Program-made: the position numbers and the translations under genes
Part shown: in pieces, positions 17,501 through 25,447 of the stretch
Layout: every line of letters begins with the position of its first letter
Position numbering within the stretch: position 1 is the first letter of the stretch
NCBI GenBank assembly: GCA_002335865.1
Contig: DDCY01000003.1
Coordinates: 1-42,259 of the forward strand
Direction of reading: 5' to 3'
Source: Saprospiraceae bacterium UBA1994
Lineage (GTDB): Bacteria; Bacteroidota; Bacteroidia; Chitinophagales; Saprospiraceae
Length of the DNA: 42,259 nucleotides
Notes under the pieces: generated by a model
What the model saw: the letters and a program-made list of their open reading frames with translations, nothing else
Told to the model about the DNA's origin: nothing
Database searches by the model: none

Positions 17501-17816
17501 AGGCAAATTGGAAAGTAAGTCTTTACCAATAAAAGCACAGATGTCACCGATTAATGGATTCGTAGTGAAAGACGTAAATGGGGATAATCACTTAGACATT
17601 ATAAGTGTTGGCAATCTATATTCTACCGAAGTAGAGACAACGAGATATGATGCAGGTACAGGTACAATACTTATCAATGACGGTAAAGGTAACTACAAGG
17701 CATTATCTTCCAAAAAAAGTGGAATGAATGCCAATGCAGACGCCAAGGATATCATATTATCAAATGGCATTTTAATAGTTAGTAACAATAGCGAGAAAGT
17801 ACAATCTTGGAAATAA
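14580..17816 (+). CDS. FG-GAP/VCBS repeat lipoprotein with ASPIC/UnbV domain
   Basis: A very large (1078 residues) surface-type lipoprotein, signal ending MSAC with lipid cysteine C19. At least twelve calcium-binding repeats of the form DxNxDGxxD are visible, for example DINNDGLQD, DVNQDGYLD, DLDNDGDLD, DVDGDGDDD and DMDADGDDD, consistent with two seven-bladed propellers. Between the two halves, about residues 520-587, GSSIKITTAGG...HFGLGDNSIIKRVEITWPNNTK matches the ASPIC/UnbV domain found in CRTAC1-like proteins. Such proteins are abundant in marine Bacteroidota and are thought to work in adhesion or glycan binding at the outer membrane. Its stop is one base from the stop of the convergent ABC exporter gene. 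Confidence 0.88.
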   Translation: MKKSIYISILFIAVMMSACKERIPERILSTVDKSFEKLHVSQTKVDFNNEVNETDEFNHFTWISIYNGGGVSIMDINNDGLQDVFFTATVGNDALYLNKGNMVFEDITKSAGVQKMQGTVSSGISYGDVNQDGYLDIYVSTFGYSSLEDEKRNRLYINNGDLTFTESAKAYGVDNGGYTVQSAFFDYDNDNDLDLFVMNQPSNVRLGKTTFVHQDLISKETSDLLFRNDGNKFTDVSSSAGIESAAYGLGLCISDINQDGYQDIYIANDYEKPDCMYLNNGNGTFTNTIDKAVNHMSNFSMGMDIADINNDGLLDIGVVDMAGANHLRSKTNMPSMSPEAFYRFVDKGYHYQYMHNTLQLNNGDNTFSDISHMADIAKTDWSWSLLMADFDNDTHKDIYISNGVKRDFRNNDYIQGLKESQTSGVRSSILEIINKIPSTPMSNYMFHNDGNYHFENVAGDWGLGDKSFSQGAAYGDLDNDGDLDLIVNNMNALASIYENKAGDHGSFIRFKLVSDSYKPMQGSSIKITTAGGEQYAQLNTVKGFLSSSENVIHFGLGDNSIIKRVEITWPNNTKTILTDVAANKEYTMSFEESDKNDEVKQSEKSYFSEIESHVPYVHQENNYDDYASQSLLPYKLSEQGPFMSTADVDGDGDDDLYIGGSAEYSGQLFIYNNGKYIKKATAVFESDKLHEDMRSIFFDYDNDGDQDLYVCSGGNEYKVGSAKLQDRLYINDGKGSYTKSKALPRVKESSSTAIAIDVDADGDQDLVVFSRLVPGKYPQSPSSHILMNKGGQYIDQTEERASFLNKYGMVTDAIVSDYDGDGDKDILTVGEWMSPQVMINNGGTFSLTTTNIEPGLYFSIAAADMDADGDDDYLFGNIGTNNKYKASKERPFRLYSDDFDNNGKYDVVLASYFDGKIVPVRGKECSTQQVPYVSDKFKKYEDYANASIDEIYDLEDAQSLMATSLKSVIALNFGGKLESKSLPIKAQMSPINGFVVKDVNGDNHLDIISVGNLYSTEVETTRYDAGTGTILINDGKGNYKALSSKKSGMNANADAKDIILSNGILIVSNNSEKVQSWK

Positions 17817-17817
17817 G

Positions 17818-19632
17818 TTATTGATACCCTTCCGCTTGTAGTTCGAATAATTCGGAGTATAGGTTACCATTTTCCATTAATTCTTCATGAGTTCCAAGTT
17901 CTAGTACTTCACCATTATTAAGTACAAGTATACGATCTGCCATACGCACTGTGGAAAACCGGTGTGAGATGATGATACTAGTACGACCTTTGGTCAAACC
18001 TATAAATCTTTGAAAGACTTCGTACTCGGCTCTAGCGTCTAAGGCAGATGTAGGTTCGTCCAGAATAATTATGGGAGCCTCTGACATATAAGCTCTGGCC
18101 AGAGCTATTTTTTGCCATTGTCCACCTGATAATTCTGCTCCTTTTTTAAATCTCTTTCCTAGCTCTTGGTCATATCCATTGAGTAGATCTTTCACCACTT
18201 CGTCAGCAAGACTTAGTTCTGCGGCTTCTTCAATTTTTTTATCGTTACCTACATTCTCGATATTACCAACTGCTATATTGATTCGTGTAGTGAGATAATA
18301 TTTTACATAGTCTTGAAATATAGCACCAAATAATTTTTGATACTCTTCTTTTTCGTAATGTCGAATATCTACACCATCCAATAGTATGCATCCACTAGTT
18401 GGTTCGTAGAGTCTGAGAAGTAATTTTATTAATGTAGTTTTTCCACTTCCGTTTTCACCTACGAGTGCTAATTTTTCGCCTTTGCGTAGGTCGAATGAAA
18501 GACCATTAAAAACTGGGATGTGGCCATTGGGATAACTAAATGTTACATTCTGAAATTTTATACCAGTAACAATTTCAGCAGGTACAGGTAATTGCTGAAA
18601 ATCAGATTGATCATTGAACTCCATATCTATAAATTCGAAATAGTCATGTAGATACAGGGCACTTTCTGTTATATTACTAAATCTAGTAAACATCACTTGT
18701 AATTGATTTCGCAATTTATTAAATGACCCAGCAAGAAATGTTAACTCTCCTATAGTGACTAGACTCACAACGGCCTTGAGAACAATAAAGACAAATGCTC
18801 CGTAGTAGGCAATGACACCAATAATATTAAATGTAGCGCCCCAAACAGAACGTTTGATTGTAAGCTTTTTGATCGATTGATAATACTTGTTAGCAGTAGT
18901 GGAGAATGTCCTACTTATAAAATCTGCCAGTCCAAATAACTTTACCTCTTTGGCAGTCACATCGCTTGCGCCTATAACTCTCATATAATCTAATTGCCTT
19001 CTCTCAGGTGCCATACGAGATGTAAGTTTATAATTAGAACTAGAAAATTTAAGTTCGTTGAGTAGGGTGGGTATGATAGAAATAACTAATAGGAATATCA
19101 GTATGGGATAGAAGTATATCAATGCTGAGATAAGAGATACAATCGTAATAAAATCTTGCGCTTGCGCAAGAGAATTCGACATAAGATTTACTCTACCTAC
19201 GGTCTGTCTGCGTGCACGTTCTAGTTTATCGTAAAATTCTGAATCTTCGAGATACTGTAGGTCTACTCGAGCTGTTTTTTGTATGAGTTCCACTGATGAA
19301 TCATTGGAATATAGGCTGCCGATCAGCGTATCCGTAGCACCAATCAATCTATTGAAAACATCACTAAAAATAGCAATTCCAAATTCGATAGCGATTAAGA
19401 GATATAACTTATTTAGCTCTTGAGATTCTCTAGTATTGACAATAGCTATTACTTCATCTATAATCTCCTTTCCCACCCAGAGTAGAACAACTGGAAATAT
19501 AGATTTGATTAGTCTTAGAATTACGTTGAGGGAGAACATCTTTGGGCTAGACTTATATACAGCCTTAAAGAATCTAGGCAAATATTTCAGCGCTATAAAA
19601 TTCTGTAGATATGATGCTTTTTGAGTTGTCAT
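17818..19632 (-). CDS. ABC exporter, fused membrane and ATPase domains (MsbA-type half transporter)
   Basis: A 604-residue half transporter with six helices in about 30-330 and a C-terminal ATPase. The ATPase has Walker A GENGSGKT (392-399), Q-loop Q440, signature LSGGQ (501-505), Walker B IIILDEP (521-527) and switch H557. It most resembles type IV exporters of lipids, peptides or drugs that act as homodimers. A coding partner is absent nearby, so a homodimer is likely. It ends one base from the stop of the convergent FG-GAP gene. Substrate is unknown. Confidence 0.9.
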   Translation of the reverse strand: MTTQKASYLQNFIALKYLPRFFKAVYKSSPKMFSLNVILRLIKSIFPVVLLWVGKEIIDEVIAIVNTRESQELNKLYLLIAIEFGIAIFSDVFNRLIGATDTLIGSLYSNDSSVELIQKTARVDLQYLEDSEFYDKLERARRQTVGRVNLMSNSLAQAQDFITIVSLISALIYFYPILIFLLVISIIPTLLNELKFSSSNYKLTSRMAPERRQLDYMRVIGASDVTAKEVKLFGLADFISRTFSTTANKYYQSIKKLTIKRSVWGATFNIIGVIAYYGAFVFIVLKAVVSLVTIGELTFLAGSFNKLRNQLQVMFTRFSNITESALYLHDYFEFIDMEFNDQSDFQQLPVPAEIVTGIKFQNVTFSYPNGHIPVFNGLSFDLRKGEKLALVGENGSGKTTLIKLLLRLYEPTSGCILLDGVDIRHYEKEEYQKLFGAIFQDYVKYYLTTRINIAVGNIENVGNDKKIEEAAELSLADEVVKDLLNGYDQELGKRFKKGAELSGGQWQKIALARAYMSEAPIIILDEPTSALDARAEYEVFQRFIGLTKGRTSIIISHRFSTVRMADRILVLNNGEVLELGTHEELMENGNLYSELFELQAEGYQ

Positions 19633-19688
19633 GTATTAAAGACGAATGATCGTATGGTTTGGTTCAATATATTTCATCAAGTATTAAT

Positions 19689-19720
19689 AAAAGTAGTTTT
19701 TAAAAATTTAATCTACTTTT
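19689..19720 (-). terminator. Possible terminator overlapping a gene end
   Basis: On the leftward strand AAAAGTAG (19713-19720) pairs with CTACTTTT (19689-19696), an 8-bp stem across a 16-base loop. The stem spans the stop codon at 19700. It is followed by an AT-rich stretch but no long U-run, so the call is weak. Confidence 0.3.
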
Positions 19721-21112
19721 TATAAAGAAAGCTTTGTCACCAATCTCGTTGAAACTATATTCGAGCTGAAAAGAAAAGGTGTTATAGAGAAGTACGTCTA
19801 GTGCAGGACCATATCCAAATAGCCATTGATTGTTTAATAGATTACCTTCTGTTGAATGCCTTTCGTTGACATATCCGTAATCTATATTCCAACGTAACCA
19901 CGCTTTAATAGATACTTTCTTGTACTGTCTAAGTATCATTTTATCCCACCGTTTTGTGATGTCTAATATTGATAGCTTAAGTGCATTTTTATGAATGATG
20001 TAATCTGTGCCATCAATGACATAAAGCTCATATCCTGTAATGATATTTCCACCATATCCAAGACCAGTATTGTTGGAAAAGGGGATACGGTCTCTAATAA
20101 GATTGGTTTTTCCTCTGAGCCTAGTCTCGATGATGAGCGCCTCCCAAAGTTTCCAATATTTTTCTATTGAGCCGACAATTGAAAGGTTATTGTATTCACT
20201 TTCAAAACCAAAGCCATCCTTTTTGATATTAACTTTTAATCGATATCCTCCCTCAGGATATATGGTGAAGACACGCTTGTCATAATCTGCATCATATTCT
20301 AATTGTAAAAATTTAAGATTAGTGTTATTAGATAAAAAATAATTTGAATTTAAGTTCTGTACTACGAAATCATCAACTTCATTTTGGTGATATGAGAACC
20401 TAATTACTTGAAAGAATCTTAAACCTATACGTTTACTTAAAGAGGTACTAGCTCTAAATCTTTTGAGTAGTATACGTTCATCTTCTAGTTGTTCGAAAAG
20501 TGTTTTATTACCTCTGGTTATATAGCCTATTTCTTTTTGTTCAGAGTAAACGATATTTGTTGATAGGCCCCACCCACCTTTGAGATAAGGAAATGCATAT
20601 TTGAGCTCATATTTACGTACATAGCCAAATTGTAGCTTGAGTTTTAGTCTATCTTTGTTACCCGTAAGATTGAGGTGATCTATACGGGCGCCAAAATTTA
20701 CTCTTTTTAGACTTCTTTTTTGTTCTTTCCACCAGACGTTAAAACTTCTATCTGCAAGTTCAAATATTGGGGCTGGATATATATACCAATTTTCTTGAAG
20801 GTTAACCTCGAGATCAAGTCTATTAGAGATTTGGTCCCAGTTTTTAATATTAATTTTTACAAATGTAAACAGTCTTGTATTGAGTATTCTTTTTTCTTCT
20901 AGTATAATTATTTTATTGAGTGCTTTAAGCGTAAGCGTGTCACCTTTTTCGATGGCCATTTCGTATTTAACGACACGATCAGTTGTTTTTTTATTGCCTT
21001 TAAAAGTTATATTGTTAACTATTATGAAGTCTGTTTGCCCAGATAAATTATTAGCACTAATTATAATTGTTAGGCACAAGAAAAAACGCTTAATAAAAGT
21101 AAGACTGAGCAT
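19700..21112 (-). CDS. BamA/TamA-like outer-membrane protein with one POTRA domain
   Basis: A 470-residue outer-membrane protein from the ATG at 21112, which gives a 25-residue signal peptide ending LSGQ. A start at 21151, overlapping the CBS gene stop by eight bases, is also possible but lengthens the N-region to an unusual 22 residues. Residues about 27-110 are a single POTRA domain (VNNITFKGNKKTTDRVVKYE). The rest is a beta-barrel rich in alternating aromatic strands and ending with a C-terminal F (SRLNF), typical of barrel insertion signals. It is shorter than BamA, which has five POTRAs, and resembles the surface-antigen (D15) family. The partner CBS/ACT gene just upstream suggests one transcript. 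Confidence 0.78.
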   Translation of the reverse strand: MLSLTFIKRFFLCLTIIISANNLSGQTDFIIVNNITFKGNKKTTDRVVKYEMAIEKGDTLTLKALNKIIILEEKRILNTRLFTFVKINIKNWDQISNRLDLEVNLQENWYIYPAPIFELADRSFNVWWKEQKRSLKRVNFGARIDHLNLTGNKDRLKLKLQFGYVRKYELKYAFPYLKGGWGLSTNIVYSEQKEIGYITRGNKTLFEQLEDERILLKRFRASTSLSKRIGLRFFQVIRFSYHQNEVDDFVVQNLNSNYFLSNNTNLKFLQLEYDADYDKRVFTIYPEGGYRLKVNIKKDGFGFESEYNNLSIVGSIEKYWKLWEALIIETRLRGKTNLIRDRIPFSNNTGLGYGGNIITGYELYVIDGTDYIIHKNALKLSILDITKRWDKMILRQYKKVSIKAWLRWNIDYGYVNERHSTEGNLLNNQWLFGYGPALDVLLYNTFSFQLEYSFNEIGDKAFFIKSRLNF

Positions 21113-21143
21113 GTGAATGCAGAATTTGTTATCAACAAAAATT

Positions 21144-21803
21144 CTATACATTGAGATAGCTCATAAGTGAATCATATCTATTCTTGAGTATATCTTCGTA
21201 TTTATTTTCAGTAAATGCTCCATTAATATTATAATCAAACCTCTCAAGAGAGGCCACTATTCGTCCTACACTCATTTGATTTAATTTGAGCGTAATCTGT
21301 ACCTTGGTACTGTCTTCCATGCGAGTAAGGAAGGCCGCTAAAATAGAACCACCTTCTCCTTCGACAATACGAGCTATTTCTGCTAGGGAATAGTTTATTT
21401 TATCAGTTTCTATTACAAGGATAGATCCAGACTCAGCAAACGAAAAACTAATCGCAAAGAAAGCAATCAGATCTTCTTGAGTGATAAGGCCTAGATATTT
21501 ATTACCATTGTCTACTACTGGTATCACTGTGAGTTTGTTTTCAGCCATTAGTTTCATCACTTCAAATAAGTGATCATTCTGATGGGCATAAGGTTTTAAC
21601 ATGCTAAGCCTATATGAGCCTATAGCTTCGTTCATGTTCTTGTCTAGTATATCTTCTTCGGATATCATACCGAGAAATTGTTCATTATTGACAATAGGAA
21701 GATGTTTGACATGGTATATACCCATCATCGCTATTGTTTCTTCTCCTGTATCAGAAGTGCGAAGTGAGTCTATAGTTTGTGATATGAGTTCTTTAGCGAT
21801 CAA
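21144..21803 (-). CDS. Tandem CBS-domain protein with C-terminal ACT-like domain
   Basis: A 219-residue cytoplasmic protein: CBS1 about 5-56 (HVKHLPIVNNEQFLGMISEEDI), CBS2 about 65-117 (LTVIPVVDNGNKYLGLITQEDL) and an ACT-like domain about 124-197 (SILVIETDKINYSLAEIARIV). CBS pairs bind adenine nucleotides and ACT domains bind small metabolites, so it may sense energy state, like AcuB-type proteins, with no enzyme domain of its own. The start is TTG: the nearest upstream in-frame codons end at a TAA (21822-21824), with no ATG between. It is followed by the BamA-like gene. Confidence 0.85.
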   Translation of the reverse strand: MIAKELISQTIDSLRTSDTGEETIAMMGIYHVKHLPIVNNEQFLGMISEEDILDKNMNEAIGSYRLSMLKPYAHQNDHLFEVMKLMAENKLTVIPVVDNGNKYLGLITQEDLIAFFAISFSFAESGSILVIETDKINYSLAEIARIVEGEGGSILAAFLTRMEDSTKVQITLKLNQMSVGRIVASLERFDYNINGAFTENKYEDILKNRYDSLMSYLNV

Positions 21804-22073
21804 GGTATAATTTTTATTTATTTAACGTTTAAGAAGCACCTTACGTTCCGTGATAAATTTATGTTTTGACAATAATTTTTTGAGTTTTACATTTTATTAA
21901 CTGAGAAAATAATATATCGGCTGTAACTCTTACTAAAGTAATTATATAAACATTTGCGAATAATCAGAATAACGTATTTGTCTTCTCGGAGGAGTTTTTT
22001 CTGTAACTTGATCTGTTAGATCGTCTATTCTTTTGATTATGCGTGTCTTGATTTTTATTTTTATTTGCCCCAT

Positions 22074-23297
22074 TTAAAATATTTTACATGTCAAGACAGC
22101 AATGTCATCGTTAAACTTTTGTTCTCCTCGGAAATTATCAATCTCTGCTATCAATTTATCATTAAACGTTTCTGGATCGTCCATGCCATTCAATTCTACA
22201 AAATTTCTTATCATTTCATCGCCAAAGTATTCCATTTTATCGTTTTGTAATTCCACTAAACCGTCGGTAAAGCTAAGAATCAATGCATCTTCGGACAATT
22301 CTATTATCTCTTCATTAATTTCTGGCAACTTATCGAAAGCACCGATTACTGTACATCCTTGATTAAGTTCTCTGATTTTACCGTCCATATAGAGTAGGGG
22401 TGGATAGTGACCAGCATTGATATACTTCATGGTTCGCTTCTCCGAATCTATCTCAGCTATAAAAAACGTAATGAATTTATCTGCCTTTGTAATTCGATGA
22501 ACGGACTGATTGAGTGCAAACACAAACGTCTCTAGGTCTCTGTATTGAAATATTAGACTTTGTATCATGGCTTGGAAGTTGGCCATTAGTAATGCAGCCG
22601 CAACTCCCTTACCAGAGATATCAGCAATACACATCGCAAACTTACGTTCACTGAATTGAATATAATCAAGATAATCACCTCCAACATTGAAGTGAGGTCG
22701 ATATATACTAGATAATTGAAAGTATTTACTTTTAGGCATTTCCTCAGGAATTAGCATATGTTGCACATCACTTGCTAACTCCATTTCACGGTTGTATCTC
22801 TCTTGCTTTAGTTGCCGCTTAAATAGGCGCTTATTTTCTATTGCTACTGCTATAATGTTGGTGATCGTTGTAATGAATTGTATGCGGTTATAGAGATCTT
22901 CCTTCTCTTTGATACCGCCGATTATAGCATAGGCGATGGGTGTATCTTTATGAAATACGGGTATGACAATGTCGAAGTCATGCATCTTCATATCATCGTC
23001 CTCTTTTATGGTATGTAGCCTACTGTGTTCTAATAACAGAGGTATAAGTTCATTTTGCCTGACAGTATCAAATCCTATTGAAGTAGCACAATGCCACCCT
23101 TCATCTTCTATTACGAATAGTGCCATTTTGTTGATAGCCATTTCCCAACTAAGAAACGATTTGTACATATTAAACAGCCCTTCTCCAGATACATTATCGT
23201 TGATCGCTTGCGTTATAGTTAGAAGCGATTTGATTTGTAGTTTTTTGAGACTAAGGTCTTTCTCTAGTTTTTCTAATAATTCTAGTTCTCTATTCAT
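22074..23297 (-). CDS. GAF-domain SpoIIE/RsbU-type PP2C serine phosphatase
   Basis: A 407-residue cytoplasmic signalling phosphatase. The N-terminal coiled segment (1-30) is followed by a GAF-like sensor domain (about 30-165) and the PPM/SpoIIE phosphatase (about 190-405). The metal-binding motifs are GGDYLDY (206-212), DISGKGVAAAL (226-236), FTDGLVE (343-349) and DDIAVL (397-402). Such enzymes dephosphorylate anti-sigma-factor antagonists or other Ser/Thr phosphoproteins. No partner (STAS protein or kinase) is seen nearby. The gene stands alone between intergenic gaps of about 260-270 bases. Confidence 0.9.
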   Translation of the reverse strand: MNRELELLEKLEKDLSLKKLQIKSLLTITQAINDNVSGEGLFNMYKSFLSWEMAINKMALFVIEDEGWHCATSIGFDTVRQNELIPLLLEHSRLHTIKEDDDMKMHDFDIVIPVFHKDTPIAYAIIGGIKEKEDLYNRIQFITTITNIIAVAIENKRLFKRQLKQERYNREMELASDVQHMLIPEEMPKSKYFQLSSIYRPHFNVGGDYLDYIQFSERKFAMCIADISGKGVAAALLMANFQAMIQSLIFQYRDLETFVFALNQSVHRITKADKFITFFIAEIDSEKRTMKYINAGHYPPLLYMDGKIRELNQGCTVIGAFDKLPEINEEIIELSEDALILSFTDGLVELQNDKMEYFGDEMIRNFVELNGMDDPETFNDKLIAEIDNFRGEQKFNDDIAVLTCKIF

Positions 23298-23507
23298 GTA
23301 TGGGTTTGTCAGCCACTAAGATATAGAAATGGTTTTGTTTCGTTAGCTCTGTTTATATCTAAAGAATAATGATTTGTCTAATTTTAATAATTAAGTAGTT
23401 TAGTCTTGCTGTTGAAATTAAGTGATCTAACAATCTGTTGTTTAGATACTTGATGAAGTTTGTAAATAGAACATCGACTAAAAAACAAAGTCTCTAGTAA
23501 GAAGTTA

Positions 23508-23515
23508 TACCTTTG
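23508..23515 (+). promoter_or_regulatory. -7 promoter element before mvaD
   Basis: TACCTTTG is an exact TAnnTTTG match 38 bases before the ATG at 23554. No -33 TTTG is seen at the expected distance. Confidence 0.45.
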
Positions 23516-23553
23516 ATACCACATAATATTCGAAAAACAATCAAAGCGAAGAC

Positions 23554-24639
23554 ATGGCTACTGGATCTATCAACTACCAACTTTCATCCTTATCATCAAC
23601 ACAGCAAAGTGTTGCTTGGCGTAGTCCATCCAATATAGCTATCGTTAAGTATTGGGGAAAACACGGAATACAACTTCCTCGTAACCCATCGGTAAGTTTT
23701 ACTTTGGATGCTGCACATACAGATACTAAGGTGAGTTTCACGGAAAAAATTGAAAAAGATGGTGAAGTGAGTATAGATTTCTACTTCGAAGGAGCACCAA
23801 ACGAAGCATTTGCTAACAAAATTATTGCGTTTCTGCAGAGCTTACACATAGAATTTAGCTTTTTGCTTGATTATGACTTTAAGATCGAGAGCAGTAATTC
23901 TTTTCCACACTCATCTGGTATTGCCTCATCTGCGTCAGCAATGTCTGCTTTAGCGTTGTGTTTTTGTAGTATCGAGAAAATATTGACAGGCTGGCCTACA
24001 GATGCTTCAGACTTCTTGAATAAAGCATCTCATATCGCTAGATTGGGCAGTGGAAGTGCGGCAAGGTCTGTTTTTCCTGAGGTCGCTATTTGGGGAACAC
24101 ATAGTGATATAGAAGACTCTACCGACCTTCAAGCAATACCTTTTGATAGTCAACTTCACAAATCATTTAAAAGATTCCATGATGATATATTAATTGTGAG
24201 TGCTGAAGAAAAGTCGGTATCCTCAAGAGCTGGACACTCATTAATGGAAGTAAACCCATACGCTACTGTAAGATACGAGCAAGCAAATAAGAATATGATG
24301 GCAACGCTAGAGGCGCTCAAGACAGGTGATATACTTAGCTTTGGCAAGATACTCGAAGAGGAAGCAATGACATTGCATGCACTCATGATGTGCTCTGACC
24401 CAAGCTACGTACTGATGAAAGCCGGAACATTAGCGGTAGTCGAAAAAGTAAGGGCTTTCCGTGAAGAGACATCACTTCCATTGTATTTTACGCTAGATGC
24501 AGGACCTAATGTACACCTGCTATATCCTGATGAGGTGGAGGATCAGATATGGCCATTTATTGAAAGAGAATTGGTCCCTCATTGTGTAGATGGTAAAGTA
24601 ATTCGTGATCGAGTGGGTTCAGGACCTAGACTGATTTAG
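23554..24639 (+). CDS. mvaD: Diphosphomevalonate decarboxylase
   Basis: A GHMP-fold enzyme of the mevalonate pathway that decarboxylates mevalonate diphosphate to isopentenyl diphosphate with ATP. At 361 residues it is a little longer than most bacterial forms because of about 20 extra N-terminal residues. SPSNIAIVKYWGKHG (24-38) holds the conserved lysines, PHSSGIASSAS (118-128) is the nucleotide-binding loop, GSGSAARS (165-172) carries the catalytic-loop arginine R171, and TLDAGPNVH (313-321) the catalytic aspartate D315. No other mevalonate genes are nearby, so the pathway is dispersed. It has a TAnnTTTG promoter of its own. Confidence 0.93.
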   Translation: MATGSINYQLSSLSSTQQSVAWRSPSNIAIVKYWGKHGIQLPRNPSVSFTLDAAHTDTKVSFTEKIEKDGEVSIDFYFEGAPNEAFANKIIAFLQSLHIEFSFLLDYDFKIESSNSFPHSSGIASSASAMSALALCFCSIEKILTGWPTDASDFLNKASHIARLGSGSAARSVFPEVAIWGTHSDIEDSTDLQAIPFDSQLHKSFKRFHDDILIVSAEEKSVSSRAGHSLMEVNPYATVRYEQANKNMMATLEALKTGDILSFGKILEEEAMTLHALMMCSDPSYVLMKAGTLAVVEKVRAFREETSLPLYFTLDAGPNVHLLYPDEVEDQIWPFIERELVPHCVDGKVIRDRVGSGPRLI

Positions 24640-24777
24640 TTTTAAGTCAAGAGTTTCTAGTCAGTAATCTTAAGTTGACCGTGAATAGCGGAAAACTAAG
24701 TAAATGAATCAAGCATTTGATTTTATATAAACGATTACATTTTTTCACATTTTTAGTGATTGTTGTACCTACGGCAA

Positions 24778-25098
24778 TCATTTATGGATTTGCACTGGCA
24801 TTACTTCTAGAGCATTGTATTCCCAAGTATTATTTATTTGTTGCCTGAGTTTAGTAGTAAGGTTGCCTTGCTCTTCTATTACTTTGAGGACATATTCTTT
24901 TCGCTTGGTAAGATCTTGTATACTTTGATAAGTCTTCTGTATATCGGCAATTTGATTTTCGTCTAATGACCCAGTTCGCTCTTTTCTGTATCGTGCTATA
25001 AATAGTATAGTTGCACCTTCTTTTAGAAGCGCCACAGTATTTTGCACAGAAACAAGAGGAAGCTTAGTTTTTTGAAGTAAATTTATGAGCATGGACAT
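24778..25098 (-). pseudogene. N-terminal remnant of tex (S1 RNA-binding transcription accessory protein)
   Basis: A 106-residue frame whose first 85 or so residues match the N-terminus of Tex: FIARYRKERTGSLDENQIADI is followed by TKRKEYVLKVIEEQGNLTTKL and INNTWEYNALE. In intact Tex this point is followed by a DIYLPFKPKRRTR-like stretch and more than 600 further residues including the S1 domain. Here, right after ALE, the frame turns into unrelated VMPVQIHK and stops. No later Tex segments were found in the 140 bases downstream. This is best explained as a deletion-truncated extra copy, with the functional tex expected elsewhere. The frame itself is intact, so expression of a short product cannot be excluded. 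Confidence 0.75.
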
Positions 25099-25447
25099 AC
25101 ATTGTTAATTGGGTACAATAATACGGTTTTTGGCTTGGTCTATAGCCTATGTATATCTAGCTTTTTGGGTTATGATTTATTTATTGCGTAAGGATTAATA
25201 CCGATAATTATTTTGGTTACTATCCTAAGTCTATTGCTACTTTTTGTTTATAATTTAGCAATCTATTTTTTTGGAATGCAAGCTATATAATACTACTCCT
25301 GCGTATTCGATTTCCAAATACTTTAAAAAATAACGCCTGCCCTTGGGTAGGGCAGGCGCATCAAAACAAAACGAAAAACCAACTTTTATTTTTCAGATTA
25401 TCTTATTGTAATCCTAAGCATAAGTAACATCTGTAGGTGTGATATTA
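25099..25447. other. Intergenic stretch, terminator only
   Basis: 349 bases with no supported gene. Apart from the strong hairpin at 25334-25358 (the end of the htrA transcript) the stretch is AT-rich. It separates htrA from the tex remnant. No Tex C-terminal coding sequence was noticed here. Confidence 0.5.
25325..25358 (-). terminator. Strong intrinsic terminator of htrA
   Basis: CGCCTGCCCT (25334-25343) and AGGGCAGGCG (25349-25358) form a perfect, very GC-rich 10-bp stem with a 5-base loop. On the leftward strand it is followed by TTATTTTTT. It lies about 90 bases after the htrA stop and has no comparable T-run on the other strand. Confidence 0.85.

Noticed and set aside
24156..24386. Leftward frame within mvaD
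   Set aside because: It lies wholly inside a gene with a complete, well-supported active site on the other strand.
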